Origin: Vulcanimicrobiota bacterium
GTDB lineage: Bacteria; Vulcanimicrobiota; Vulcanimicrobiia; Vulcanimicrobiales; Vulcanimicrobiaceae
Direction of reading: 5' to 3'
DNA length: 16,543 bases
Assembly: GCA_030038335.1 (NCBI GenBank)
Contig: JASHPC010000173.1
Span: forward strand, 1-16,543
Shown here one piece after another: positions 6,759-14,242 of this stretch. Under the pieces are notes generated by a model. That model worked only from the letters and a program-made list of their open reading frames with translations, was not told the origin of the DNA and did not search any database. The position numbers and the translations under genes are program-made. The first letter of the stretch is position 1. Each line of letters opens with the position of its first letter.

Positions 6759-7199
6759 TTGCCGACGATTAATCAATTAGTCCGAGCCGGTCGCGAGAAG
6801 ACCGAGCGGAAGGTCAAGACCCGAGCTTTTCGGGTCATTCTGACGGGTCCCAAACCGGGGCACCCTGATCTTCCGACGCGCAACTTTGAGGTGAAGGGAA
6901 ACCCTCAGAGGCGTGGCGTCTGCACGCAAGTCAAGACCGTGACGCCGAAGAAGCCGAACTCGGCGCTTCGGAAAGTGGCGCGCGTCCGTCTTACCAATGG
7001 CGAAGAAGTGACCGCATACATCCCCGGCATCGGGCATAACCTGCAAGAACACTCAGTCGTGCTCGTGCGCGGCGGGCGTGTTAAGGATTTGCCGGGCGTT
7101 CGTTATCATATTATTCGCGGCACGCTCGACACAGCGGGCACGGCAAACCGCAAGCAAGGCCGCTCGAAATACGGAGCTAAGCGGGAGAAGAAGAAGTAA
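6759..7199 (+). CDS. rpsL: 30S ribosomal protein S12
   Basis: Decoding-centre protein of the small subunit. It begins MPTINQLVRAGREK from a TTG codon; this is the only start giving the conserved N-terminus. The core is intact: RRGVCTQV, TPKKPNSALRKVARVRLTNGEEVTAYIPGIGHNLQEHS, GGRVKDLPGVRYHIIRG and SKYGAKR. At 146 residues it is longer than the usual 124 (E. coli) or ~138 (Bacillus). The excess is an insertion of roughly 22 residues at about 25-47, just before RRGVC, including LTGPKPGHPDLPTRNFEV. An indel at this point is a known variable site of S12 (Bacillus and mycoplasmas have a shorter one), but this one is larger and of different sequence. The stop overlaps rpsG (TAATG). No strong Shine-Dalgarno sequence precedes the TTG. 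Confidence 0.96.
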   Translation: MPTINQLVRAGREKTERKVKTRAFRVILTGPKPGHPDLPTRNFEVKGNPQRRGVCTQVKTVTPKKPNSALRKVARVRLTNGEEVTAYIPGIGHNLQEHSVVLVRGGRVKDLPGVRYHIIRGTLDTAGTANRKQGRSKYGAKREKKK

Positions 7200-7669
7200 T
7201 GCCGCGCAAGGGACCGGCTCCGAAGCGTCAGATTCTTCCGGATCCGCGATACAACTCGCGCATTCTTGCGCGCTTCATCAACAAGATCATGCTGCGCGGC
7301 AAGAAGTCGACCGCCGAGCGCATCACGTATGGCGCGCTCGACATCGTCGGCGAAAAGACCGGCCGCGATCCGTATGAAGTCTTTCAGCAGGCGCTCTCCA
7401 ACGCGATGCCGCTCGTAGAGGTGCGTCCTCGACGCGTCGGCGGCGCGACCTATCAAGTGCCGATGGAGGTGCGGCCCGATCGCCGTCCGGCGATGGCGAT
7501 GCGTTGGCTCATCGGCTTCGCGCGCGCGCGCAGCGGTCGCTCGATGGAAGAGAAGCTTGCGAACGAGCTTCTTGACGCTGCGAGCAATACAGGCGCGACG
7601 ATCAAGAAACGCGACGATACGCACAAGATGGCCGAGGCCAACAAAGCCTTTGCGCACTACCGCTGGTAG
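7199..7669 (+). CDS. rpsG: 30S ribosomal protein S7
   Basis: Primary 16S rRNA 3'-domain binding protein that nucleates head assembly of the small subunit. It has the standard length (156 residues) and conserved PRKGPAPKRQILPDPRYNS at the start, then KIMLRGKKSTAERI, NAMPLVEVRPRRVGGATYQVPMEV, ALRWLI-type AMRWLIGFARAR and KRDDTHKMAEANKAFAHYRW at the end. It starts one base inside the rpsL stop and is followed after 21 bases by fusA, in the standard str order. Confidence 0.97.
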   Translation: MPRKGPAPKRQILPDPRYNSRILARFINKIMLRGKKSTAERITYGALDIVGEKTGRDPYEVFQQALSNAMPLVEVRPRRVGGATYQVPMEVRPDRRPAMAMRWLIGFARARSGRSMEEKLANELLDAASNTGATIKKRDDTHKMAEANKAFAHYRW

Positions 7670-7690
7670 TCGCGCTTCTTAAGCACGATC

Positions 7691-9793
7691 ATGGCAACAC
7701 GGGAGTACCCGCTCGAGCGCACGCGTAACATCGGCATCGCTGCGCACATCGATGCCGGTAAGACGACGTGCACGGAGCGCATCCTCTTCTTTACCGGTCG
7801 CGTTCACAAGATGGGCGAAGTGCACGACGGTGCTGCGACGATGGACTGGATGGTGCAAGAGCAAGAGCGCGGCATCACAATCACGTCCGCGGCGACGGCC
7901 GCCGTGTGGCGCGACCACCGGATTAACATCATCGATACGCCCGGCCACGTGGATTTCACGGTCGAGGTGGAACGGTCGCTGCGCGTCCTTGACGGGCTCG
8001 TGGCGATCTTCGATTCCGTCGCGGCTGTGCAGCCGCAGTCCGAGACCGTTTGGCGGCAGGCAAATAAGTATCGCGTTCCGCGCATCATCTTCGTGAACAA
8101 GATGGATCGGATGGGCGCCGACTTCTTCAACGTCGTCGCGAAGATTCGCGAACGTCTCGGCGCGCGCGCCGTCCCAATCCAGGTTCCCATCGGCAGCGAA
8201 GACGCATTCAACGGCGTCGTCGATCTCTTCACGATGAAGAAGATCACCTACACGGACGAAACGGGAGCGGAGCCCGTCGAAAGCGAGCTCGAAGCCGGCG
8301 AGCTTCGCGATCTTGCGGAGACGTGGCGTAAGGAGCTCGTCGAGGCGATTGCCGAGCAAGACGACACGCTGCTCGAGATGTTTTTCGAAGGGAGAGAGCT
8401 CCCGATCGATCGCATGAAAACGGCGTTGCGCAAAGCGACGATCGAAGGAACCGTTCTGCCCATGCTCTGTGGGGCCATGTTCAAGAACAAGGGCGTGCAA
8501 CCGCTCCTCGACGCGATCGTGGAATATCTTCCCTCGCCGCTCGACGCGAAGCCGATCGTCGGAACGAATCCAAGAAACGGGTCCGAGGTTACGCGCCGTC
8601 CGGACGACGACGAGCCGTTCGCAGCGCTCGCGTTCAAGATCGCGACGGATCCATACGGCAATCTTACGTATTTTCGCGTCTACTCCGGCACGCTGAACAA
8701 GGGCAGCTACGTGCTGAACTCGCGCACCGGTCGCAAAGAGCGAATCGGTCGAATCCTTCGCATGCACGCGAACCATCGTGAGGACATCGACTCGATCGGC
8801 GCCGGCGACATTGCGGCGGCAGTCGGTTTGAGCGACACACGCACGGGCGACACCCTTTGCGACGAGAAGGCGCCGATCGCACTTGAGTCGATCGTTTTCC
8901 CTGAGCCGGTCATTTCGCAGGCGATCGAGCCGAAATCCAAGGTGGATCAAGACAAGCTTGGCATGGCGCTGACGCGACTCGCGCAAGAGGATCCAACCTT
9001 CCGCATGCGCACCGACGAGGAAACGCAGCAGACGATCATCTCCGGTATGGGCGAGCTCCATTTGGAAATCATCCTGGATCGCCTTCGCCGCGAGTTCAAA
9101 ATCGAGGCAAACGTTGGGAAACCACAGGTAGCCTATAAAGAGGCGATTACGAAATCGGTCGAGCGGCGCGGGAAGTTCATCCGCCAGACCGGTGGTAAAG
9201 GCCAATACGGCGACGTCACGCTTCTCGTCGAGCCGCAACCCGCTGGTACCGGCTTCGTGTTCGAGTGGAAGATCGTCGGAGGATCGATTCCGAAGGAGTA
9301 TCAGAAGGCGGTCCAGCAGGGCATCGTCGAGGCGGCGCAGAGCGGTGTTCTCGCGGGCTATCCGGTGCTCGATTTCAAGGCGGCGGCGATCGACGGCTCC
9401 TACCACGAGGTCGACTCCTCGGAGATCGCGTATCAGGTGGCGGCGTCGATGGCTTTTAAGGAAGCCAATCGTGCTGCGGGGCCGGTTCTTCTAGAGCCGA
9501 TCATGAAGGTCGAAGTTACCACCCCCAAGGATTTCATGGGGAATATCACGGGCGATCTCAATCGTCGGCGCGGGATGATTCAAACGACGGAAGACGCTCC
9601 TGGAGGGGCGCAGGTGATTATGGCGCACGTGCCTCTGTCGGAGATGTTCGGGTACGCGACGGATATGCGCTCGGCTACGCAAGGACGTGCGACGTACACG
9701 ATGGAGTTTTCACACTACGAGCAGGCGCCGAAGTCCGTGACCGAGGAGATCATCGCGAAGTCCGGACAGACCAAGGGCAGTTCAGCAGCATAA
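7691..9793 (+). CDS. fusA: Translation elongation factor G
   Basis: GTPase driving ribosomal translocation and, with RRF, subunit recycling. It is full length at 700 residues. The G domain shows AHIDAGKTT (18-26), the switch I ERGITIT (59-65), DTPGH (82-86) and NKMD (136-139). Downstream, domain III holds GMGELHLEIILDRL and domain IV holds GGKGQYGDV. The C-terminal domain has ITGDLNRRRG and MFGYATDMRSATQGRATYTMEF. All landmarks are intact, and I see nothing marking it as the second EF-G type. It lies 21 bases after rpsG and 18 bases before tuf. A long open frame on the opposite strand here is a codon-bias shadow. Confidence 0.98.
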   Translation: MATREYPLERTRNIGIAAHIDAGKTTCTERILFFTGRVHKMGEVHDGAATMDWMVQEQERGITITSAATAAVWRDHRINIIDTPGHVDFTVEVERSLRVLDGLVAIFDSVAAVQPQSETVWRQANKYRVPRIIFVNKMDRMGADFFNVVAKIRERLGARAVPIQVPIGSEDAFNGVVDLFTMKKITYTDETGAEPVESELEAGELRDLAETWRKELVEAIAEQDDTLLEMFFEGRELPIDRMKTALRKATIEGTVLPMLCGAMFKNKGVQPLLDAIVEYLPSPLDAKPIVGTNPRNGSEVTRRPDDDEPFAALAFKIATDPYGNLTYFRVYSGTLNKGSYVLNSRTGRKERIGRILRMHANHREDIDSIGAGDIAAAVGLSDTRTGDTLCDEKAPIALESIVFPEPVISQAIEPKSKVDQDKLGMALTRLAQEDPTFRMRTDEETQQTIISGMGELHLEIILDRLRREFKIEANVGKPQVAYKEAITKSVERRGKFIRQTGGKGQYGDVTLLVEPQPAGTGFVFEWKIVGGSIPKEYQKAVQQGIVEAAQSGVLAGYPVLDFKAAAIDGSYHEVDSSEIAYQVAASMAFKEANRAAGPVLLEPIMKVEVTTPKDFMGNITGDLNRRRGMIQTTEDAPGGAQVIMAHVPLSEMFGYATDMRSATQGRATYTMEFSHYEQAPKSVTEEIIAKSGQTKGSSAA

Positions 9794-9811
9794 CGACGAG
9801 AAAGGACATAC

Positions 9812-11011
9812 ATGGCGAAGGCAAAGTTTGAGCGGACGAAGACGCACGTCAATATCGGGACCACGGGTCACATCGACCACGGGAAAACGACGTTGACGGC
9901 GGCAATCACGCATTGCCTTGCAACCGAAGGGCTGGCAACGGCGCGCGGCGTCGACGAGATCGACAACGCGCCAGAAGAGAAGGAGCGCGGCATTACGATC
10001 GCCATCTCGCACCAAGAGTACGAGACGGCGAAGCGTCACTACGCACACGTCGACTGCCCCGGTCACGCTGACTATATCAAGAACATGATCACCGGTGCCG
10101 CTCAGATGGACGGCGCGATCCTCGTCGTTGCAGCCACCGATGGGCCGATGCCGCAAACGCGCGAGCACATTCTGCTCATGCGTCAGGTCGGCGTTCCGCG
10201 CATCGTCGTGTTCCTTAACAAAGTGGACCTCGTCGACGACGAGGAACTTCTCGAGCTCGTCGAGCTGGAAGTGCGCGAGCTGCTCAACAAGTATCAGTTC
10301 CCTGGCGACGACACGCCGATTATCCGGGGCTCCGCCCTCAAGGCGCTCAACTCGAGCGGCAAGCGCGGGGATCCGGATGCGGATCCGATCTTTGCGCTTA
10401 TGGACACCGTCGACCAGTACATCCCCGAGCCGCAGCGCGAGATCGACAAGCCCTTCCTCATGCCCGTCGAGGACGTCTTCACGATCACGGGACGTGGCAC
10501 GGTCGGAACGGGCCGCGTCGAGCGAGGCCAGGTGAAGGTTGGTGAAGAGGTCGAGATCGTCGGTCTCAAGGACGAGACGAAGAAGACCGTCGTGACCGGC
10601 ATCGAGATGTTCCGCAAGCTGCTGGACGTCGGTATCGCAGGTGATAACATCGGCGTACTCTTGCGCGGCGTGGATCGCAATGAAATCGAGCGCGGCCAGG
10701 TGCTTGCTAAACCTGGCTCGGTGAAGCCACATAAGAAGTTCACGGCCGAAGTCTACGTTCTCTCAAAAGAGGAGGGCGGCCGGCACACGCCGTTCTTCGC
10801 AAACTATCGTCCGCAGTTCTACTTCCGCACGACAGACGTCACGGGGACGATCAAACTGCCTGAGGGCGTCGAGATGGTAATGCCCGGCGACAACGTGCAG
10901 ATGGCTGTCGAACTGATAACACCGATCGCGTGCGAGGAAGGTCTGCGATTCGCGATTCGCGAGGGTGGACGCACCGTGGGCGCGGGTGTCGTCACGAAAG
11001 TTCAAGACTGA
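9812..11011 (+). CDS. tuf: Translation elongation factor Tu
   Basis: Carries aminoacyl-tRNA to the ribosome A site as the GTP complex. It has 399 residues. Landmarks are GTTGHIDHGKTT (17-28), ERGITIAISHQEYET, VDCPGHADYIKNMITGAAQMDGAILVVAATDGPMPQTREHILL, NKVDLVDD and GSALKAL. Domains II and III contain GRGTVGTGRVERG and GGRHTPFFANYRPQFYFRTTDVTG. Small departures from the common consensus (GTTGHID for GTIGHVD, AISHQEY for NTSHVEY) are conservative. A good AAAGGA precedes the ATG by five bases. It is followed by an atypically long, structured 182-base gap before rpsJ. Confidence 0.98.
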   Translation: MAKAKFERTKTHVNIGTTGHIDHGKTTLTAAITHCLATEGLATARGVDEIDNAPEEKERGITIAISHQEYETAKRHYAHVDCPGHADYIKNMITGAAQMDGAILVVAATDGPMPQTREHILLMRQVGVPRIVVFLNKVDLVDDEELLELVELEVRELLNKYQFPGDDTPIIRGSALKALNSSGKRGDPDADPIFALMDTVDQYIPEPQREIDKPFLMPVEDVFTITGRGTVGTGRVERGQVKVGEEVEIVGLKDETKKTVVTGIEMFRKLLDVGIAGDNIGVLLRGVDRNEIERGQVLAKPGSVKPHKKFTAEVYVLSKEEGGRHTPFFANYRPQFYFRTTDVTGTIKLPEGVEMVMPGDNVQMAVELITPIACEEGLRFAIREGGRTVGAGVVTKVQD

Positions 11012-11018
11012 GTTGCTG

Positions 11019-11201
11019 ATGCGCACACTTCCCTTCGAGACGCTCGTCGCAATCGTCCATGATTGCTCCTGCTCCTCCGCTTTTTCGCAACACCAAAGGA
11101 AGTCGTCATCCGTGACTTTTGCGAAAAAGTCGGAGGCTCTCAGGGAAATGCACGCATCAGCAAACAGCCAGGTTCGTGTGAGGTTCGGGGCTCGTGGCTA
11201 A
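11019..11201 (+). CDS. Possible 60-codon small ORF in the tuf-rpsJ gap
   Basis: An ATG eight bases after the tuf stop opens a 60-codon frame (MRTLPFETLVAIVHDC...) that fills the whole gap and ends eight bases inside rpsJ, an overlap like those of other linked genes in this window. Alternative nested short frames also exist: ATG 11059 (18 codons) ending in a GTGA that opens a 29-codon GTG frame from 11112 to the same stop, with AAGGAA upstream. The frame is also open through the end of tuf, so chance is a serious explanation. It uses rare AGG codons and I recognise no family. It is listed because a translated leader here could couple tuf to rpsJ. Confidence 0.2.
   Translation: MRTLPFETLVAIVHDCSCSSAFSQHQRKSSSVTFAKKSEALREMHASANSQVRVRFGARG
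11049..11066 (+). other. Small perfect hairpin after tuf
   Basis: GCAATC (11049-11054) and GATTGC (11061-11066) form a perfect 6-bp stem with a six-base loop (GTCCAT). It has no adjacent T-run, so it is not a convincing terminator; it may be part of the larger folded spacer that follows. Confidence 0.4.
11071..11137 (+). repeat. Strong interrupted inverted repeat in tuf-rpsJ spacer
   Basis: The left arm CCTCCG-CTTTTTCGCA (11074-11089) pairs with the right arm TGCGAAAAAG-T-CGGAGG (11120-11136): 10 bp, a single bulged T at 11130, then 6 bp. The 30-base loop holds a further small stem, AAGTC (11100-11104) with GACTT (11114-11118). No T-run follows the right arm, so it does not look like an intrinsic terminator on this strand. 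Its position before rpsJ suggests an RNA structure in the mRNA: a leader element, a processing site or a partial transcription barrier. The repeat is directly visible; its function is inference. Confidence 0.6.
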
Positions 11202-11502
11202 ACAGAAGATTCGAATTCGGTTGAAGGCGTACGATCATCGCGTGCTCGATCAGTCTGCCGAGCGGATCGTCGACACCGCGAAGCGCACCGGCGCGTTCGT
11301 AAGTGGTCCGGTGCCGCTTCCGACGGAGATCAATCGCTTTTGCGTGCAGCGTTCGACGAACAACGACAAGAAGTCGCGCGAGCACTTCGAGATGCGTACG
11401 CATAAGCGTCTCATCGACATCCTGCAGGCGTCGCCGAAGACCATGGACGCGCTCATGCACTTGGATTTGCCGGCCGGCGTCGACATCGAGCTCAAAGCGT
11501 AA
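11194..11502 (+). CDS. rpsJ: 30S ribosomal protein S10
   Basis: Small-subunit head protein, also the NusE partner of NusB in antitermination. It has 102 residues, the usual length. It starts at GTG with MAKQKIRIRLKAYDHRVLDQSAERIV and continues with GPVPLPTEINRFCV, the loop STNNDKKSREHFEMRTHKRLIDI and the ending LPAGVDIELKA; all are typical. In this genome it closes the str operon (rpsL-rpsG-fusA-tuf-rpsJ), as in cyanobacteria, instead of opening the S10 operon next to rplC. Confidence 0.97.
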   Translation: MAKQKIRIRLKAYDHRVLDQSAERIVDTAKRTGAFVSGPVPLPTEINRFCVQRSTNNDKKSREHFEMRTHKRLIDILQASPKTMDALMHLDLPAGVDIELKA

Positions 11503-11516
11503 CCCTTCCCGCAAGA

Positions 11517-11544
11517 CTGCCCCGCCCAGGAGGCGAACGGGCAG
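11517..11544 (+). promoter_or_regulatory. Hairpin containing the ribosome binding site of the SRPBCC gene
   Basis: CTGCCC (11517-11522) pairs with GGGCAG (11539-11544), and inside it CGCC (11523-11526) pairs with GGCG (11532-11535) around a loop; three bases (AAC) are bulged. The strong AGGAGG (11528-11533) sits in the loop and inner stem, 14 bases before the ATG at 11548. The hairpin could partly hide the ribosome binding site or reduce read-through from rpsJ. No T-run follows. This is inferred from the sequence alone. Confidence 0.4.
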
Positions 11545-11547
11545 CAT

Positions 11548-11973
11548 ATGCCTATCGCGCTGCGCGAGTCGAGGACCCGGACGTTTACGGGCACGAAACG
11601 TCGCATTTACCATTTGCTCGAAGAGATGGGCACGTCCGGCGATCAGATCTGGCCGTTCGCCTCGCAACCGTTTATGCGCTCACCTGGGCCGATGGCCATA
11701 GGAAAGACCGAGGAGTGGCACCTGGGCATTCACAGCATTCTCGCTGAGACGGTTCCCGAAGAGCGCATCGTATGGCACATTCTCAACGACGGCGTCGAGG
11801 GAAGTCACGGCTTTTATCTACGCTCCGAGGGGAAGACGACGACGCTCGAGTATCGCATCGAGGCGACATTGTCGGACACGGACGGCAGACTGCTTTGGCG
11901 CCGCTTCGAGGATCAGTTCGAGCGGTCGACCGAGGCGCTCTTCGATAAGATAAACCGCGTTTTGCGGCGATAA
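11548..11973 (+). CDS. SRPBCC (START-like) superfamily protein
   Basis: A 141-residue cytoplasmic protein with no signal peptide. The pattern resembles SRPBCC/polyketide-cyclase-like helix-grip proteins, which bind hydrophobic ligands. It has an N-terminal segment with IWPFASQPFMRSPGPMAIGKTEEWHLGIHSI, a central EERIVWHILNDGVEGSHGFYL, a strand TTTLEYRIEATL, and a long amphipathic C-terminal helix (ERSTEALFDKINRVL) that would close the cavity. Exact family and ligand are unknown. It is the first of three closely spaced genes (7 and 4 bases apart) placed between rpsJ and rplC; pairing with redox enzymes suggests a metabolic role, but that is weak inference. Confidence 0.6.
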   Translation: MPIALRESRTRTFTGTKRRIYHLLEEMGTSGDQIWPFASQPFMRSPGPMAIGKTEEWHLGIHSILAETVPEERIVWHILNDGVEGSHGFYLRSEGKTTTLEYRIEATLSDTDGRLLWRRFEDQFERSTEALFDKINRVLRR

Positions 11974-11980
11974 GGCGCGC

Positions 11981-12967
11981 ATGCTCCTGAGGCAACTCGG
12001 CTTACAAGATCTCTCCGTCTCGGCGCTCGGCCTGGGATGTATGGGCATGTCCGAGTTCTACGGAAGTGCCGACGAGGCAGAGTCGCTGCGCACGATACAT
12101 CGAGCGCTCGATCTTGGTGTCACGCTGCTCGATACCGCCGATATGTACGGCTTTGGCGAGAACGAGCGTCTCATCGCAAAGGCAATTCGAAATCGGCGAC
12201 AGGACGTCGTGCTCGCGACGAAGTTCGGCATCGTGCGCGACCAGGAGCATCCCGGAGAGCGAGAGATCGTGGGGCGGCCGAATTACGTTCGAGCGGCTTG
12301 CGACGCATCGTTGCGGAGACTCGGCGTCGATTGCATCGACCTCTACTATCAGCACAGGGTAGACGTAAGAGTCCCGATCGAAGAGACCGTCGGGGCCATG
12401 GCCGAACTCGTAACGGCGGGGAAAGTGCGCTTCCTCGGTCTCTCCGAAGCGAGCGCAGAGAACGTCCGTCGGGCGTACCGCATTCATCCCATCGCGGCGG
12501 TGCAAAACGAGTGGTCCCTTTGGTCGCGGGATCTCGAGACGAATGGACAGCTGGAAGCCGCGCGCGAGTTAGGCATAGGCATCGTCGCGTATAGTCCGCT
12601 CGGGCGCGGCTTTCTCACTGGCACGCTGCAATCTCCAAGCGACTTCGAGCCAGGCGACTTTCGCGCAAGTTCTCCGCGTTTCACCGGCGAGAACTTCGAG
12701 AAGAACATTCGCCTCGTGCGCGAGGTCGAGTCGATGGCAAAGCGCCTCGCGTGCACCCCGTCGCAAGTCGCGCTCGCATGGCTTCTCGCGCAAGGGAACG
12801 ACGTCGTTCCGATTCCTGGAACGAAGCGGCGAAAGTATCTTGAAGAGGACGTTGCTGCGCTCACCGTCGAGCTTTCGGATGCCGACTGCGCGACGCTCGA
12901 AGCGGTCTTTCCGCCCAACGCGGCAAGTGGCGCGCGCTACGCCGACATGGGCTTCGTCAATCGCTGA
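11981..12967 (+). CDS. Aldo/keto reductase
   Basis: An NAD(P)H-dependent oxidoreductase of the AKR superfamily, 328 residues, (beta/alpha)8 barrel. The catalytic tetrad is complete: D51 in LLDTADMYG, Y56 in the same motif, K81 in ATKFG and H125 in YYQHRVD. The start LGLGCMGMSEFYG and the cofactor-binding end VVPIPGTKRRKYLEEDV (about 275-290) are those of the YajO/AKR13-like group of general aldehyde reductases. The physiological substrate cannot be deduced. It lies between the SRPBCC gene and the acyl-CoA dehydrogenase with only a few bases on each side, so it is in the same operon. Confidence 0.93.
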   Translation: MLLRQLGLQDLSVSALGLGCMGMSEFYGSADEAESLRTIHRALDLGVTLLDTADMYGFGENERLIAKAIRNRRQDVVLATKFGIVRDQEHPGEREIVGRPNYVRAACDASLRRLGVDCIDLYYQHRVDVRVPIEETVGAMAELVTAGKVRFLGLSEASAENVRRAYRIHPIAAVQNEWSLWSRDLETNGQLEAARELGIGIVAYSPLGRGFLTGTLQSPSDFEPGDFRASSPRFTGENFEKNIRLVREVESMAKRLACTPSQVALAWLLAQGNDVVPIPGTKRRKYLEEDVAALTVELSDADCATLEAVFPPNAASGARYADMGFVNR

Positions 12968-12971
12968 ACCG

Positions 12972-14132
12972 ATGATCGACGCGCTCGATTTTCTCGGGCT
13001 CGACGCGCTGTTGTCCGATGAAGAGCGCCTCGTGCGCACAAATGTTGGCGCTTTCGTGCGTGGCCGCGTTCTTCCGAACGCCGCGGAGTGGTTTGAGGCG
13101 GGAACGTTTCCGAAGGAGCTCGCGCGGGAGCTTGGCAGGCTCGGTGTGCTCGGCATGCATCTGCAGGGCTACGATTGCGCGGGGGCGAGTGCCGTAGCAT
13201 ACGGTCTCGCATGCCTCGAGCTGGAGGCTGGTGACAGCGGAATCCGGAGCTTCGTCTCGGTGCAAGGCTCTCTGGCAATGCACGCCATTCACCGTTTCGG
13301 GAGCGAACGGCAGCGAGAGGAGTGGCTGCCGCAGATGGCACGCGGCGAGCGCATCGGCTGCTTCGCCCTGAGCGAGGCCGACTTTGGGAGTAACGCGTCC
13401 GGCATGCGCACGTCGGCGCGCCGCGACGGATCGGACTGGATTCTTCACGGAACGAAGATGTGGATCAGCAACGGTTCCGTCGCGGACGTTGCCATTGTCT
13501 GGGCGCGCACCGAGGAAGGCATTCGCGGTTTCGTCGTGCCGCGCGAGACGCGCGGCTTCTCCGCGCGCGACGTGACCAAAAAGCTTTCGCTGCGTGCGAG
13601 CGTTACGAGCGAGCTTTCTTTTGACGAGTGCCGGCTTCCAGCCGACGCCGAGCTGCCCGAGGCGCGCGGGCTACGAGCCGCGTTCACCTCGCTCGACGAA
13701 GCACGGTACGGCATCGTGTGGGGCGCAATGGGTGCCGCCCGTTCGTGCTATGCATCCGCACTCTCGTACGCGAAGAGCCGTGTACAGTTCGATCGGCCGA
13801 TCGGAGCGTTTCAGCTCGTGCAAGAACGCCTCGTCGATATGGTAATCGAACTGCAGAAAGGGATGCTGCTGGCGCTGCATCTCGGCCGGATGAAAGATGA
13901 CGGAAGGATTACGTCCCCTCAGGTCAGCTTCGGCAAACTCAACAACGTCCGCGCTGCGCTAGCGATCGCGCGCTCGGCGCGCGCGGTCCTGGGCGCGAAC
14001 GGCGTCACACTCGAGTATCCGGTCATCCGCCACATGAACAACTTGGAGTCCGTTTACACGTACGAAGGAACCAACGAGATTCACACCCTCGTCGTAGGAG
14101 AGGCAATTACCGGTCTTTCTGCGCTTCGGTAG
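12972..14132 (+). CDS. gcdH: Acyl-CoA dehydrogenase, glutaryl-CoA dehydrogenase type
   Basis: A 386-residue FAD-dependent dehydrogenase most like glutaryl-CoA dehydrogenase (glutaryl-CoA to crotonyl-CoA + CO2 in Lys, Trp and aromatic breakdown). The GCDH-specific features are present: ELEAGDSGIRSFVSVQGS with Arg92 (equivalent to human Arg94, which binds the distal carboxylate) and Glu85 (Glu87); FALSEADFGSNASGM for FAD binding; KKLSLRAS; and RHMNNLESVYTYEGTNEIHTL with catalytic Glu365 preceded by Tyr364 (human Tyr369-Glu370). From family knowledge, keeping Glu85 and Tyr364 favours the decarboxylating form. The Tyr next to the substrate Arg is Ile91. I took the ATG at 12972, four bases after the AKR stop; a longer frame overlapping that gene is a shadow. 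No ETF genes are nearby. Confidence 0.88.
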   Translation: MIDALDFLGLDALLSDEERLVRTNVGAFVRGRVLPNAAEWFEAGTFPKELARELGRLGVLGMHLQGYDCAGASAVAYGLACLELEAGDSGIRSFVSVQGSLAMHAIHRFGSERQREEWLPQMARGERIGCFALSEADFGSNASGMRTSARRDGSDWILHGTKMWISNGSVADVAIVWARTEEGIRGFVVPRETRGFSARDVTKKLSLRASVTSELSFDECRLPADAELPEARGLRAAFTSLDEARYGIVWGAMGAARSCYASALSYAKSRVQFDRPIGAFQLVQERLVDMVIELQKGMLLALHLGRMKDDGRITSPQVSFGKLNNVRAALAIARSARAVLGANGVTLEYPVIRHMNNLESVYTYEGTNEIHTLVVGEAITGLSALR

Positions 14133-14242
14133 GCGGCCAGCTCGGGGAACGAGGCCCTGCTTGGCGAAGTCACTTGGCCCGGTGGGTCAATCATTCGGCA
14201 TATCCCCTATTCCACCGGCATCAAGTGAAAGGCTGGAGCACC

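Noticed and set aside
7679..9406. 575-codon open frame on the minus strand opposite fusA
   Set aside because: It mirrors fusA codons (Arg/Asp/Leu-rich, no recognisable domain) and runs against a certain EF-G gene; this is a codon-bias shadow in GC-rich DNA.
9782..10732. 316-codon open frame on the minus strand opposite tuf
   Set aside because: Same explanation: complementary to a certain EF-Tu gene, low-complexity composition, no start signal.
12840..12971. Longer acyl-CoA dehydrogenase reading from 12840
   Set aside because: The extra 44 codons lie over the aldo/keto reductase and do not look like a dehydrogenase N-terminus; ATG 12972 fits the family.
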